Notes under the pieces: model-generated
Told to the model about the DNA's origin: nothing
Databases searched by the model: none
Seen by the model: the letters and a program-made list of their open reading frames with translations, nothing else
Part shown: positions 43,419 to 53,336 of the stretch, in pieces
Layout: every line of letters begins with the position of its first letter
How positions within the stretch are numbered: position 1 is the stretch's first letter
Position numbers and translations under genes: made by a program
Assembly (NCBI GenBank): GCA_002682825.1
Contig: NOKP01000031.1
Span: 472,639-536,638, forward strand
DNA: 64,000 bases
From: Neonectria sp. B-13
Taxonomy: Eukaryota; Ascomycota; Sordariomycetes; Hypocreales; Nectriaceae
Reading direction: 5' to 3'

Positions 43419-44810
43419 TCACAGACTGGCCTCGGCTTCCTCAACCGCCTCTCTCAGCACCCGGCAGATGTGCTCCAGCTGCTTCTCCGTCACGGTGAAA
43501 GGCGGCGCCACCAACAGATGATCTCCGCGGACGCCATCGACCGTGCCAACGCCCGGATACAGAGCAACGCCCTTCTGGAAGGCAATCTGCTGGACGCGCA
43601 GCCCAAACTTGACCGTAGCATCAAACGTCTCCCGAGACGCCCTGTCCTTTACAAACTCGACGCCCCAGAACAGGCCCCGGCCGCGAATGTCGCCGACGGA
43701 CCTGCAGCTCTGCAGTTCCTCGCGCAACTGCCGCTCCAGACGCTGGCCCATCTTGGCGCAACGGGCAACGAGATGGTCCCGCTTGACAATCCTCTGCACC
43801 GCCAACGCCGCCGCGCAGGAGATCGGATGCGCCTGGTACGTGTGTCCGTTGTTGAAGACCTTTGTGCCCTGCCGGAGCACGTCGACTACCTTTTCATGCA
43901 TGAGGACGCCCGCGATGGCCGCGTACCCGCCGCCAAGGCCTTTCGCGACGGTGACGATGTCCGGCACGATGCCCTCCTGCTCAAACGCAAAGTACGTGCC
44001 TGTTCGGCCCACGCCGCACATGATCTCGTCCAGGAATAGGAGAATGCCGTATTTATCGCAGAGCGCCCTGACGCCCTTGTAGTAGCCCTTCGGCGCGGCG
44101 ACACATCCCAACGTCGCGCCGGACACCGTCTCGGCGACAAAAGCGACCACCTTCTCGGGGCCGACCCGCAAAAACTCGGCCTCCAGCTCCGCAAGCAGTC
44201 TTTCCGTAAACTCGGCTTCCGACTCCGTGTCGTGCTTGTATTGATAGGCATACGCCGGCGAGACGTGAGAAACGTTGGGATAGCAAAAGCCTTGGTAGGG
44301 TGCTTTTCGGGCCTGGTTGGTGGAGATGGACATGGCAGCCATGGTGTTGCCGTGGTACGACTGGTGCCTCGAGATCAAATGGACTCGCTCCGGCTCATTC
44401 TTCTCGTAGAAATACTGTCGGGCCAGTTTCAAAGCCGACTCCACAGCCTCACTCCCGCTACCCACAAAGAATGCCTTCTCCAGGCCGTAGGGGTTGCCTT
44501 CGAGGATAATATCGGCAAGCTCCTCAGCCGGAGCAGTCGTGTATGCTTGCGTGTGAACATAGCTGACTTTCCGAGCCTGTTCGACCATGGCCTGGGTGAC
44601 TTCCTCGTTGCCGTGGCCAATCAGCGCAACTGCTGCACCGCCGCAGGCATCAATGATGGTCTGTCCGCTGGCAAGTCTCAGCTCAATTCCGCTTGCTGAT
44701 TCCACCATGGATGGTTTCTGGGCGAGCGATCGGTGCAAAAGATGTCCTTCGCCGTGTTGTGACTTGACGGTCACAGCCGGAAGGGGGGTGTCATCTCTCG
44801 AGGGTGCCAT
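43419..44810 (-). CDS. Class III PLP-dependent aminotransferase
   Basis: Single exon, 463 residues from ATG 44810. The class III (omega-aminotransferase) pattern is complete: IIDACGGAAVALIGHGNEEV, FFVGSGSEAVESALKLARQY (phosphate loop), RHQSYHGNT (aromatic/His ring stack), LFLDEIMCGVGRTG (the Asp that contacts the PLP pyridine nitrogen), VTVAKGLGGGYA (Schiff-base Lys) and GHTYQAHPISCAAAL. The end is RGDHLLVAPPFTVTEKQLE. Relatives use beta-alanine, GABA, ornithine-like or other omega-amines with pyruvate or 2-oxoglutarate; the specific amine cannot be told. Cytosolic by sequence. No cluster partner next to it. Confidence 0.93.
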   Translation of the reverse strand: MAPSRDDTPLPAVTVKSQHGEGHLLHRSLAQKPSMVESASGIELRLASGQTIIDACGGAAVALIGHGNEEVTQAMVEQARKVSYVHTQAYTTAPAEELADIILEGNPYGLEKAFFVGSGSEAVESALKLARQYFYEKNEPERVHLISRHQSYHGNTMAAMSISTNQARKAPYQGFCYPNVSHVSPAYAYQYKHDTESEAEFTERLLAELEAEFLRVGPEKVVAFVAETVSGATLGCVAAPKGYYKGVRALCDKYGILLFLDEIMCGVGRTGTYFAFEQEGIVPDIVTVAKGLGGGYAAIAGVLMHEKVVDVLRQGTKVFNNGHTYQAHPISCAAALAVQRIVKRDHLVARCAKMGQRLERQLREELQSCRSVGDIRGRGLFWGVEFVKDRASRETFDATVKFGLRVQQIAFQKGVALYPGVGTVDGVRGDHLLVAPPFTVTEKQLEHICRVLREAVEEAEASL

Positions 44811-45360
44811 TGAAGAAGCTGCAATTGATGTTTGAAAGTAGTTGAACTTGAGACCAGGTGTAATTGATTAGTTATGATCTCGTACAAATTTCTTTACACT
44901 GTTTGAATAGAGCCAGAAAAGTGTTGTGAGTCGTGACTCTGGTGAATATTTATTTCATTGCAAACCCGAAACCCGAACAACCATCGGGAATGAATCATTT
45001 GCGGTTCGGACTCAAAGACCTATCGGGAGTGTGCAAAACACCCTTCCTCTCGCTATCGCCAGGCAAACTCGGCTAGTTTCGCCGCTAAATACGCTTGATT
45101 GATTTCGGTAGCGTGTTTGCTCTGATTTCACCCGCAAAACTAGCCAAGCGTCCAAATCCGAGAACCGAAAGCCGAGCTGTAGGGTATCTTATCTCGCGCC
45201 AAGCAACCAGGGCGAAACGACCCTTGATCCCTAGGATGATTGCATACAATTATGAACAAGTGACACGATAGGGGTTCGATACTAAGTCTTCTGGAATCAT
45301 TCGTTTCCACGTCATCGGTTGGGGTGGGGTGGTAGTGAAATGCATGTGACAATGAATTTG
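44811..45360. other. Intergenic, nothing recognised
   Basis: 5' flank of the aminotransferase gene and the 3' flank of the protease-like gene. No repeats or coding content noticed. Confidence 0.45.
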
Positions 45361-45778
45361 CTAATTTTCCTTATCATAGTTGTGAGAGTCCTGGCAGGTA
45401 CCAGGCAGAGTCAGTGTGCAGATGCAGCTTAGTTGACATCGACAGCCAACCGTGCCATTGTCGATATCAATCCGAACTATGCGGACCATCTTATTTGGGC
45501 AGGGTAAGATGGAGGGGGGCACGAAGTGTCGCATTTCAGCATCAACACCGCTTTTCGTCATGATCAGCCGGATTCCGAAGATCTGGAAGATTTTAGCTAG
45601 ATCTTTGACATCAAAAGGATGAGTGGGATCATCAGTATTATAACTGTCCTTACTACTAAAGGAAGGAGTTTCTTCCTTTTCAATAGCCCTTTCCCTTTCT
45701 ATTAAGTCGATACAAAGACCCCCGTCAGTCTCTCCAATTAGCTGGAGACAAAGAGACCAAGAGCTTTTATCCCACATC
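45361..45778 (-). CDS. Possible extra C-terminal exon of the protease-like gene
   Basis: After the TGA at 45787-45789 the same frame stays open for 141 more codons. A 45-nt potential intron (45823-45779, GTACAG...GATTAG) would remove that stop and join this exon in frame. The encoded tail has a charged stretch (IERERAIEKEETPS), a possible domain-like part (DVKDLAKIFQIFGIRLIMTKSGVD) and several cysteines near the end. Donor and branch site are weak. It may be a real second isoform, an exon of the only isoform, or chance. Confidence 0.35.
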
Positions 45779-45786
45779 CTAATCAT

Positions 45787-47396
45787 TCAAATATAATCCA
45801 TAGACTTAGCGTTTGAACTGTACCCCGAATCGATACACATATACGTCTTTTGTTCGAGCAGTGGGCGCTGGGGTGGGCGCTGCAGTTTCGGCATCTCGTT
45901 GAACCTGGCACATAAAATATCGACCATGCTGGGAAGCGTTACAGACTGAGCGCCGAATTGTTGCTTGATGTCATCAAAAACGTCGGAAAAGGGGATAACG
46001 TATCCCGAATCAAACATGTCGGAAGCGACAAGGTGGCCGTAGAGTTCGAATGTGTCGGCGTCCACGACCCAGGACCCCGAGTCCCCTTCGCAAATTCCTT
46101 CGCAAATTCGGTTAGCATTCGAATCCCAAGATTGGGTGTAAACTAACCGATCCCATCGTCGATTGTGATCATGTAGCTGTCGACGAAGCTTCGGCCAGGA
46201 TCGATGATAATCCTTCCAGATGCCGACAATAAATGGCCCTTCTTGACGGCTGTCTGCCCAGCCATCATATACACTGGCCGCCTGCCGGTTTTCCCAGGTG
46301 CCCTTTTTGTCAGAGTAATCTTTGGCCTTTCATCTGACAGTAACTTGTTCATTTCGTAGCGACCAGAGTCAAGTAGCCGAAACAAAGTCCAGTCGTAGTA
46401 GTGGGCCACTTCAGTTGTTCTCCGGGATGGCTCGGTGATTTCTCCGATCGTCAATGGTTCGAGGAACCCCCAGGCACTGAAGCTATCGTCATCGGCATCG
46501 GAACCATCATTGTCCTTGTCCTTGTTGTCATCATCGTCGTCGTTGTCGTCATCATCACCATCATCATCATCATCATCATCGTCCTCGTCGTCCTCGTACT
46601 CGTCCTCGTCAGCAGCATCGTCTTTGTACACCTCTTGAAGCGCATGTCCAACTGTGATTCCATAGCATTTGACTTCCCCAGTCTCGGTAACTACTTTGAT
46701 AACGCCTCCGACAGTAGCATTCCTCGTTTGCCCCGAAGGACTTCTGAGAAAAATCCGAGTTCCACAAAGCGTCAATGGCAATTCATAAAAGACGAAATGA
46801 TCAGCAATCACTGCCACCTTGGATTCATGGAACATGGCCATGAGCATGGGTGCATTGCCCATGACTGTTATTCGGAAGGTCTTCTTTCCTGGGCCGTCTG
46901 ATTGACACAGATCCATGACGCCTTGAAGCTTCGTGAACTTCTTTATCTTGTTGCGTTGCTTGGGGTGACAGAAGACAGCAATCTCAGCAGCGGCGTCCTC
47001 TTTCGAGAACCCAATCATGAGCAGCCTGGTTGAAATTGGGCTAAAGCTCGCTCCACGCTTTTGGCCTTTGCGAACGTATTCAAGCAGAAGTTTCTCGAAG
47101 TGAGGTTGGATGGTGATGAATCGGTCAGTTGTTGCTTGATCGATGGTAAGGTCGGAGAATATGGTCTTTTCTTTTTTCTCGTTTCTACCAGATAGTGACC
47201 TGATTGATTCGGACGGGAATTTCTTGAAATTGAAGCCAGTCTCCACTGGAACATGTGAAGTAGGGGTCGCTCCCTGGGAGGCATAGCCAGAATCGGTCTG
47301 CCCACCCAACGAAGCCGCTCCCTGGTGTTTGGGTATTTCCAATACATGGTTGCCCCCACCTGGTATATTCCGTATTCGAGTAGTCGAAATATTCAT
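45787..47396 (-). CDS. Trypsin-like serine-protease-fold protein with inserted acidic tract
   Basis: ATG 47396. Exon 1 is 47396-46148, exon 2 starts at 46097 (or 12 nt later at 46085) and ends at TGA 45787; about 519 residues. A chymotrypsin-type triad can be read: His251 in YGITVGHAL, Asp335 in HYYDWTLFRL, Ser423 in EGDSGSWVVD, followed by VYGH-type ELYGHLVASD and YVIPFSDVFDDI. This GDSGSW...GH.VASD arrangement occurs in a fungal protein family often near NLR-like genes. The acidic run (residues about 259-304) sits between His and Asp and is encoded by a GAT/GAC microsatellite. No signal peptide, so presumably intracellular. The N-terminal about 180 residues are unrecognised. Its start faces the tail-anchored protein gene across 361 bp. 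Confidence 0.8.
46545..46620. repeat. Trinucleotide (CAT/CGT) microsatellite inside coding sequence
   Basis: Runs of CAT, CGT and CGTCGT on the plus strand read as Asp codons on the coding strand. Replication slippage would change tract length in steps of one residue without frameshift. Confidence 0.8.
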
Positions 47397-47757
47397 ATCA
47401 AGGAACAAACTTTTGTTGTGTAGTTTGTTGATAAGTGTTGCACAGAAATGGTGAACGCTGGTTTCGACTCGCGACAAAGGAGACCGTCAAACAACATTTC
47501 TGCCGAGGAAGCGGGGTTCGTGAGATAGGTAAGCTGACAAGCACGGCGCTGAGGCTATGTCATAATGATTGCCCTGTCATTGGTCTGCCTGCAGCCTCCT
47601 CAGGCTGTGCAGCCCGGCTAGAACCAAGATGGCGAAAGTGAGGCGAACGGGTGCGCCCTCAGCAAACAAGGCCACTACCCATCGCTTTACTATTCCAGGG
47701 ACGCAAGAACTCAAAGACTGAACCGTATGAGGCCATCGATTAGTCGAGTCGAGAAAC
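47397..47757. promoter_or_regulatory. Shared divergent promoter region
   Basis: 361 bp between the start codons of the protease-like gene (minus) and the tail-anchored membrane-protein gene (plus). The compact head-to-head layout suggests co-regulation. No recognised factor site. Confidence 0.4.
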
Positions 47758-49011
47758 ATGAACTCGGCCATGCATGAACTCTACCCATTGGCGAATGCCA
47801 CGTCTGAAGATCTTGCAAACATCTGCGGCGCCTTATGGGGCTGGTCCCCATGCTCACAGTGGGTTCAAGGTGACGTTTGCCTCCTGGCCTCGGCCGGCTG
47901 TTCATGTTTGCGGGCCAACAGACTCGAACCATTCTTCAAATTTTATAGGAACATCACCGCGTACTATCTTCCGGATGACATGGGGAGGTCTTACCCTGCC
48001 CTTCGATCTCACGGCGACCTTCGGGATATAGTTGTATTGCTGAGGAAAAACCCAGGCGAACCTCGCATGCGTCTTACTACCGAACATTTCGTCGCGAGAG
48101 CCACAGCGGTACACCAGATACCACTGCTAAGTGACCAAAACCGTGCCTTCAACCTTGCGGCCCGTGTCATCACCATGGTATTACCAGCAGCTGAAAATCA
48201 GTCCGACGGGCTCTTGGAAATAGGCACTCAACCTCCGCTGTGGCCGGGCGAGAGGTCTCTTGCCGCGTTCATTAGTTCCGTGTTCCCCAAACGGGAGTTC
48301 CCCAGCCTGACTGGCGGAAACGACGTCGTTGACACTGCCAAGATCCACGTCTATTCGATAATGGCCAAGAGACTGAAGAAGATTGCGAAGTTGAAGATGG
48401 TGCCCACCGACAACCTCAGCAGCCACCTGACCCTAGATACTAAAAACGGTACCTTGGCAATATTCCACTATACGAGCGTCCTAAAAGAAAGTCTTGCATC
48501 TAATGAGGAGGGAGACCAACAAGGAGGTGCAACGACGACCCGTCCTCGGTAAGTCTACGATGTTCTAGATGGATGGAAAGTCGACTAATCACCAGGTAGA
48601 TCAAGCATCCCTGTCCCATTGGCATTGGAAACACTTGCGACTATCAAAGAGGTTTTATTCCCCGACGATGACATGTCCCAATCCATGCTCCGCAGTCTCG
48701 TCGCCAGGGCCAAGTTTGACCCCGACATCACCCGTATCGTCGATTCCCCACTTCGTCTTCCTGGGACAAATGAGCCGATGAAATATCAGTATTGGGGTTC
48801 CAGACTCTTAGACTTACACGACGAGCTGCAGAACCCTACTCCCAGAGGATACTTTCAGAGGTGGTTGGAGCGGAAAAGTGGTGCGAGACACGCGATGATG
48901 GCAACACTTATTGGCCTTTTCGTGGCCGTAATGCTTGGGGCATTGACCTTGATTGTCAGCATCTTCCAGGCTTGGGTTGCTTGGCAGCAATGGCAACATC
49001 CTAAAGCGTAA
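47758..49011 (+). CDS. C-tail-anchored membrane protein of unknown function
   Basis: Exons 47758-48548 and 48600-49011 with a 51-nt intron, 400 residues. The start is the ATG at 47758. The long N-terminal cytosolic part is unrecognised. The C-terminal block is typical of a large, uncharacterised fungal family: LFPDDDMSQSML, KFDPDITRI, YWGSRLLDLHDELQNPTPRG, then WLERKSGARHAMMATL, a single hydrophobic helix (LIGLFVAVMLGALTLIVSIF) and WVAWQQWQHP at the very end. This indicates a tail anchor in an internal membrane. In other fungi such genes are numerous and lie among HET and NLR-like genes. It is paired head-to-head with the protease-like gene. Confidence 0.75.
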
Positions 49012-49280
49012 AAAGGGAAAAGTGGAAGCGCACAGTGGCGAGTTCTGTGATCAATAGCTCCAGGTAATTACTTTATATCTTCAAATTTCCAATTTTACAT
49101 GTCGATGCTTCTTGTTCTCATTCAGCCTCGCAACCTGAGGGTACCACACGTCTCTAGATAATTCTGCCTAACAGGGACCCACTCACCGGCTGACTGTGTC
49201 AAGACGACGAATGGTTCGCGTTACGCCACGTCGCATGTTGTTTTTCTCTTCTCCCAACAACTCCGCCGCTTGAATCCATC

Positions 49281-50588
49281 ATGGTACAGCTTCTTGACCT
49301 CCCTCCCGAACTTCAGGAGGCAATATGCCGTACCCTGTGTCTTCATTGTTCGAATACTCCGGTCCCACCACCGTCAGAGGGATATTACACCATCAATAAA
49401 GTCATCCAGGCTGCAATCAGCGCGCTGTCTCATTTGTCCCAGACATGCTCGACTCTACGAGCTTGCGCCCAAGGCGTACTCTACCATTATCCCCGTTCTG
49501 TCAACGACGGATACGTCTCAATTCTCCGCACACTCGTCACACGACCGGACTTGGCGAAAAAGGTACGGAGGTTGGATCTCTGCCAAATACCGAATGACAT
49601 GGAGGACCCCTTGTCGACAAACGACATTCAGATTTTTGACGCCCTGATGCTGAGGTGCCCGGGACAAGATGGGAAACCAGTGGATGTTTCACCAGATTGG
49701 TCGACGAAGAACTACATCGAGCTTAGGGATGGGTCCATTTTTCATTTGGACCCGGCAGCTGCGCTGTCTGCACTGGTCGTGACCCAAGTCTCCAATGTCC
49801 AATATCTGGATATTGAGCTCTCTTCTGGATGGGATTTTCTGTTCTGCCAGCCCGGATCCTTGCCGTGCCTAACAAAATTGAGGATTCGACATTGGGACAC
49901 TGAAATGGGTACTGACGTTGGTCTCGTGAAAGGGATTCTCGCAGCAGCCCCAAATCTCGCTGTCTTCAACGGATATCAGATCAGGGAATGTTCGGGCGGC
50001 GTGTCTCACGACAGCGTGGTCGAGGTGAATCTGAAGCGGAGCGCTGTGGATTTTGACTCGCTGTCAGAAATGATGCATGGATTCAAGAACCTGAAATCGT
50101 TTTCGTACGAGGCTGGAGACATCGGTGTATCGATGGGGGACGATGAAACACCACGTCAGATATTCGACGCATTGTGTATCAGGGCGGACACCCTCCAACA
50201 TCTCTCGCTCGCGTTTGAAAAATCAGAGTCATTCAAGTATCTGAAGCCAGAGGGTATCATCACCAGCTTCAAGGAAATGCACCAATTGGAGAGTCTAGCG
50301 GTGTCGGCAGGAGCCATATACCTCGCCAAGGACGACGAATCAACAACGGACGGTACTTTACTCACCAAGATGCTGCCCTCCTCCATACGGAGTTTGACCA
50401 TCTGCAACCCTACTGGGCATATTTTCAGAGACATAATCCAGCTGATTTTAGCCACGCACAGCGGCTTCCCAAATCTGGAGGAGGTTCGTCTACCTTATTT
50501 AGCCGACGTCCATATGGGTACTCTCCGCGCCGTATGTCGCAAAAGCAAGGTCAAAGTATACAATACGGTAGGGAGCGGTACTATATGA
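49281..50588 (+). CDS. F-box-like / leucine-rich substrate adaptor protein
   Basis: Single exon, 435 residues from ATG 49281. The N-terminus LLDLPPELQEAICRTLC has the L-P-x-E-(L/I) core of an F-box helix, followed by LSHLSQTCSTLRACAQGVLY, the usual second part. The rest consists of irregular leucine-rich segments (VQYLDIELSSGWDFL, LTKLRIRHWD, LKSFSYEAGD, LQHLSLAFEKS, LESLAVSAGA, IRSLTICNPTG, LEEVRLPYLADVHM). Such proteins usually present targets to SCF ubiquitin ligases; the target here is unknown. No membrane segment. Lies on the same strand as the tail-anchored gene, 270 bp downstream. Confidence 0.75.
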   Translation: MVQLLDLPPELQEAICRTLCLHCSNTPVPPPSEGYYTINKVIQAAISALSHLSQTCSTLRACAQGVLYHYPRSVNDGYVSILRTLVTRPDLAKKVRRLDLCQIPNDMEDPLSTNDIQIFDALMLRCPGQDGKPVDVSPDWSTKNYIELRDGSIFHLDPAAALSALVVTQVSNVQYLDIELSSGWDFLFCQPGSLPCLTKLRIRHWDTEMGTDVGLVKGILAAAPNLAVFNGYQIRECSGGVSHDSVVEVNLKRSAVDFDSLSEMMHGFKNLKSFSYEAGDIGVSMGDDETPRQIFDALCIRADTLQHLSLAFEKSESFKYLKPEGIITSFKEMHQLESLAVSAGAIYLAKDDESTTDGTLLTKMLPSSIRSLTICNPTGHIFRDIIQLILATHSGFPNLEEVRLPYLADVHMGTLRAVCRKSKVKVYNTVGSGTI

Positions 50589-52060
50589 GAGATGGACGAT
50601 AGACTAGAGGAGCCATCCTGACAGATATTATATCTTTTTCATATTCAATTATTTCCCCTCTGATGGAACAGGACACAAACATCCCAGTTGGTAGACGATA
50701 TGAAGTCTGGGTAAAAGGCATTCGTAGATCAGAGTTGAAGCGTTTCAAATCTTTACTATTCGTAGACATATGTGTGCCGCCCTGGCTTCGACCAAAGACT
50801 TCGCTCCCCCATGTCACAGCAAGATCATTCCTGTCACAAACCACCAGAGCCGAAGCCTGCTGCTTGAGAGCCTCTCAATGAGGATGTCGATCGACAAAGG
50901 TTCCCTAAACATATCTATACTCCGATTCTTCCCGGGCAAAAGTGTCAAAACTCGTCGATCGGCCTATGCTGTCTCCGAAAAGATACGTCTTACACGTTGT
51001 GAGGGTCGTTACTTTCCCACATAATGTGAATGCAACTCCGCTCTACTTATATTGATAGATGATTTACAGCTCATAAATATTCCAACAAGACCTATAAAAC
51101 CGCACGCCTTAGTGAGTACGATATTTGTATTAGCATCATCAACTATAGGGTCATCACAAACCGCATACGGGTTGCTCGTTCGCCAACTACCAGTTTTCCG
51201 AAGACGAAAAAGCCACGGCGGACATGCCATCAGGGTCATAACGAAGCCGTACAACTTTAGCACTGGCAAACCTTTCGGTTTGGAACGGGGTTACAGCACA
51301 ATTCCCTATCCCAGTATCCCGCACCACAAATTCCAATGGCAACAAGGGTATTGTCTTGGCTGAGCGCAAACTCTGCTTACAACCATGTCGTTGACCCCAT
51401 CTCCAGCTTTCTTCACTGGCGTTGCCATATTCATCCAATCAAGCCTAGAGAGAAGTGAATAGTCTTAGCAACTTATTTCCGTTTTTCGCTCCGTCAGGGC
51501 AATGAGTCTCGCGCGGCCTAAATAGCGCGAGAATAATTCCTTAAATTAGAATTACAATCGAGGCTGTAGCAGCGTCGAGATTCGTAGGGATTGCATCCTA
51601 GCACAGTGCCACAATAGGCCTAGACGACTTTTTCTATTCCCTGCTTCCTCAGCGCCTCTGATCGCTTCTCTTAATCCTATGGACCATCATCTATCACAAA
51701 GGCTAGAGTTGCATTAGCTGAAATGAGAGCTTGGTTATCTACCTTTTTATTCGTTGAGCGTGCGGGGTTTCTGAGACATTTCAAGCCCAAAGCCTGTAGT
51801 TGAGCCTCGCGAGGAGAGTTGACTGGACAGCCAAGCCGAGCAGGCTGTTGCCTCGCGTAGCTGGGCGGGTACCTCGTGGTGAGCATAAGGTTGCCTCGTC
51901 TTGGTGCCTGTAGGCTAAACGAACAGTCACATGGTAAACTATTAGGGCTGGGATGATAAATATTAAAAGAAATCATATCTTGTGGGATCTCGGCTACAAG
52001 TTTTTAATTCTACGAAACCCGAAAACTTGAAACAGAGCCCGCGCTGGAAACTCCTCAATA
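50589..52060. other. Intergenic, nothing recognised
   Basis: 1.5 kb between the F-box-like and HeLo genes with only short overlapping open frames. The last 100 bp form the HeLo promoter and leader. No repeats noticed. Confidence 0.5.
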
Positions 52061-52882
52061 ATGGACTCCATCTCCGCCATCACCACCCTTGTGTCCACGG
52101 TCATATATGGGTTTCGGTGCATCCAAATCTCCAGTGCCTTTGATGGCGAATTCAAACTATACCAGGCACAACCGGCGATTCTTCAGCTCCGATTATTGCG
52201 ATGGGCCCAAGCTGTGGGATTGAACAGCGACAACGAGGAATACCTAAGAACGGCTTTGCGGAATGACGAAAACAAGAGCGAAATGCCAACGCTGGCTTTG
52301 AAAGGCGGTCCCAGTCAGATCAATCGTGTCGAGGACCTTCTCCATAGTCTCAAACTGGTTCTCGAGAGGGCCCAAAAGGATTCAGTCAAATGGAAGCCCA
52401 GGGATATAGAGGAGCCAGTTTCTTTCGAGGACGGTGGTGATGATATATGCCCACCTCGTTTCAGGCGCCTGAACTTGAAACTTCGAGAGCTTATAGATAA
52501 GAGGAGCCGCAACGTCGCAATCCGTGTTGGTGGCATCAAGTGGATGCTCTATCAGAGAGAACAGTGCGAATCATTCACAACTCAGATTATAGGGCTTTTC
52601 GACCAGCTAGAGAGGTTTATCGAGCCTGAGAGCGAGCTCAAGGAGTTGCTTCAAGATGACTCCAAGGCCTTGGGCGACAGCCTTAACACGCTCTTGGAGG
52701 TCATCGGAAAATGCGATCCTCGCTTGCAGGAGGCCGCGAAGAAGTACCTTCAGGAACAGGAAGATTCATCCAAGGTCACCTTTTCGGCAACCAACAATTA
52801 CGGACAGCAAATTGGCGTGTTTCGGGCAGAGATGAGGGGGATATCTTTCGGCACTAACAACACAATCAACAACAAATGGTAG
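52061..52882 (+). CDS. HeLo-domain protein with amyloid-like C-terminal motif (HET-s-like)
   Basis: Single exon, 273 residues. Residues 1-215 fit the HeLo (prion-inhibition/propagation) domain: a hydrophobic N-terminal segment (ISAITTLVSTVIYGFRCIQI), FKLYQAQPAILQLRLLRWAQ, and the long helical block RLNLKLRELIDKR...IKWMLYQREQ...IGLFDQLERFIEPE, in the order and spacing of HET-S. A linker follows, then residues 240-273 with NNYGQQIG (245-252) and RGISFGTNN (259-267): Asn/Gln/Gly-rich strand-turn-strand sequence with a QIG core, as in fungal amyloid signalling motifs. Length resembles HET-s (289). HeLo domains permeabilise membranes once the amyloid motif is templated, often by an NLR. I assign the fold with confidence; amyloid behaviour is inferred. 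Confidence 0.82.
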   Translation: MDSISAITTLVSTVIYGFRCIQISSAFDGEFKLYQAQPAILQLRLLRWAQAVGLNSDNEEYLRTALRNDENKSEMPTLALKGGPSQINRVEDLLHSLKLVLERAQKDSVKWKPRDIEEPVSFEDGGDDICPPRFRRLNLKLRELIDKRSRNVAIRVGGIKWMLYQREQCESFTTQIIGLFDQLERFIEPESELKELLQDDSKALGDSLNTLLEVIGKCDPRLQEAAKKYLQEQEDSSKVTFSATNNYGQQIGVFRAEMRGISFGTNNTINNKW

Positions 52883-53306
52883 TGGGGCGGCTGACTGAAA
52901 AGACTAGCTCGAGGGGGATTCAGTAGATTTAGACACCGGGGCGGGCCGAGACGTTGCAGTGTTATGGGGGTATCGGGGAATCTTTAACATGAAAGTCATG
53001 TCTTCAAACTCCAGCGAGCTATACATGCCTTGGAATTAAATGAATGTATTTCGCTCAAAAGGACGCATTCAATCCCTCATGCGCCGCATGGTCGAAATCT
53101 GAAGCTCATTATTATTCTGCCATCCCCCTTTTATTTGGACGGACCATGGCTCGTCCGGCGTGTGATGACGGCGAGGGAGGTTATAAGAATTTCGACTGAC
53201 TAACATCGATACTAGTATATTCCTTAGCATGGGCTAAGGCGTTCGACCGGCGTCCTTTCGGCACTGGATGTGGATTGCTGCAACTGTTCAACAAAAATGT
53301 CACGGT

Positions 53307-53336
53307 CCAGGTTGAGGCTAGGCGGTCACAACCGGC
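53307..53336. repeat. Dispersed 30-bp repeat, copy B
   Basis: Matches 6451-6480 at 27 of 30 positions with only transition differences. Confidence 0.4.
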
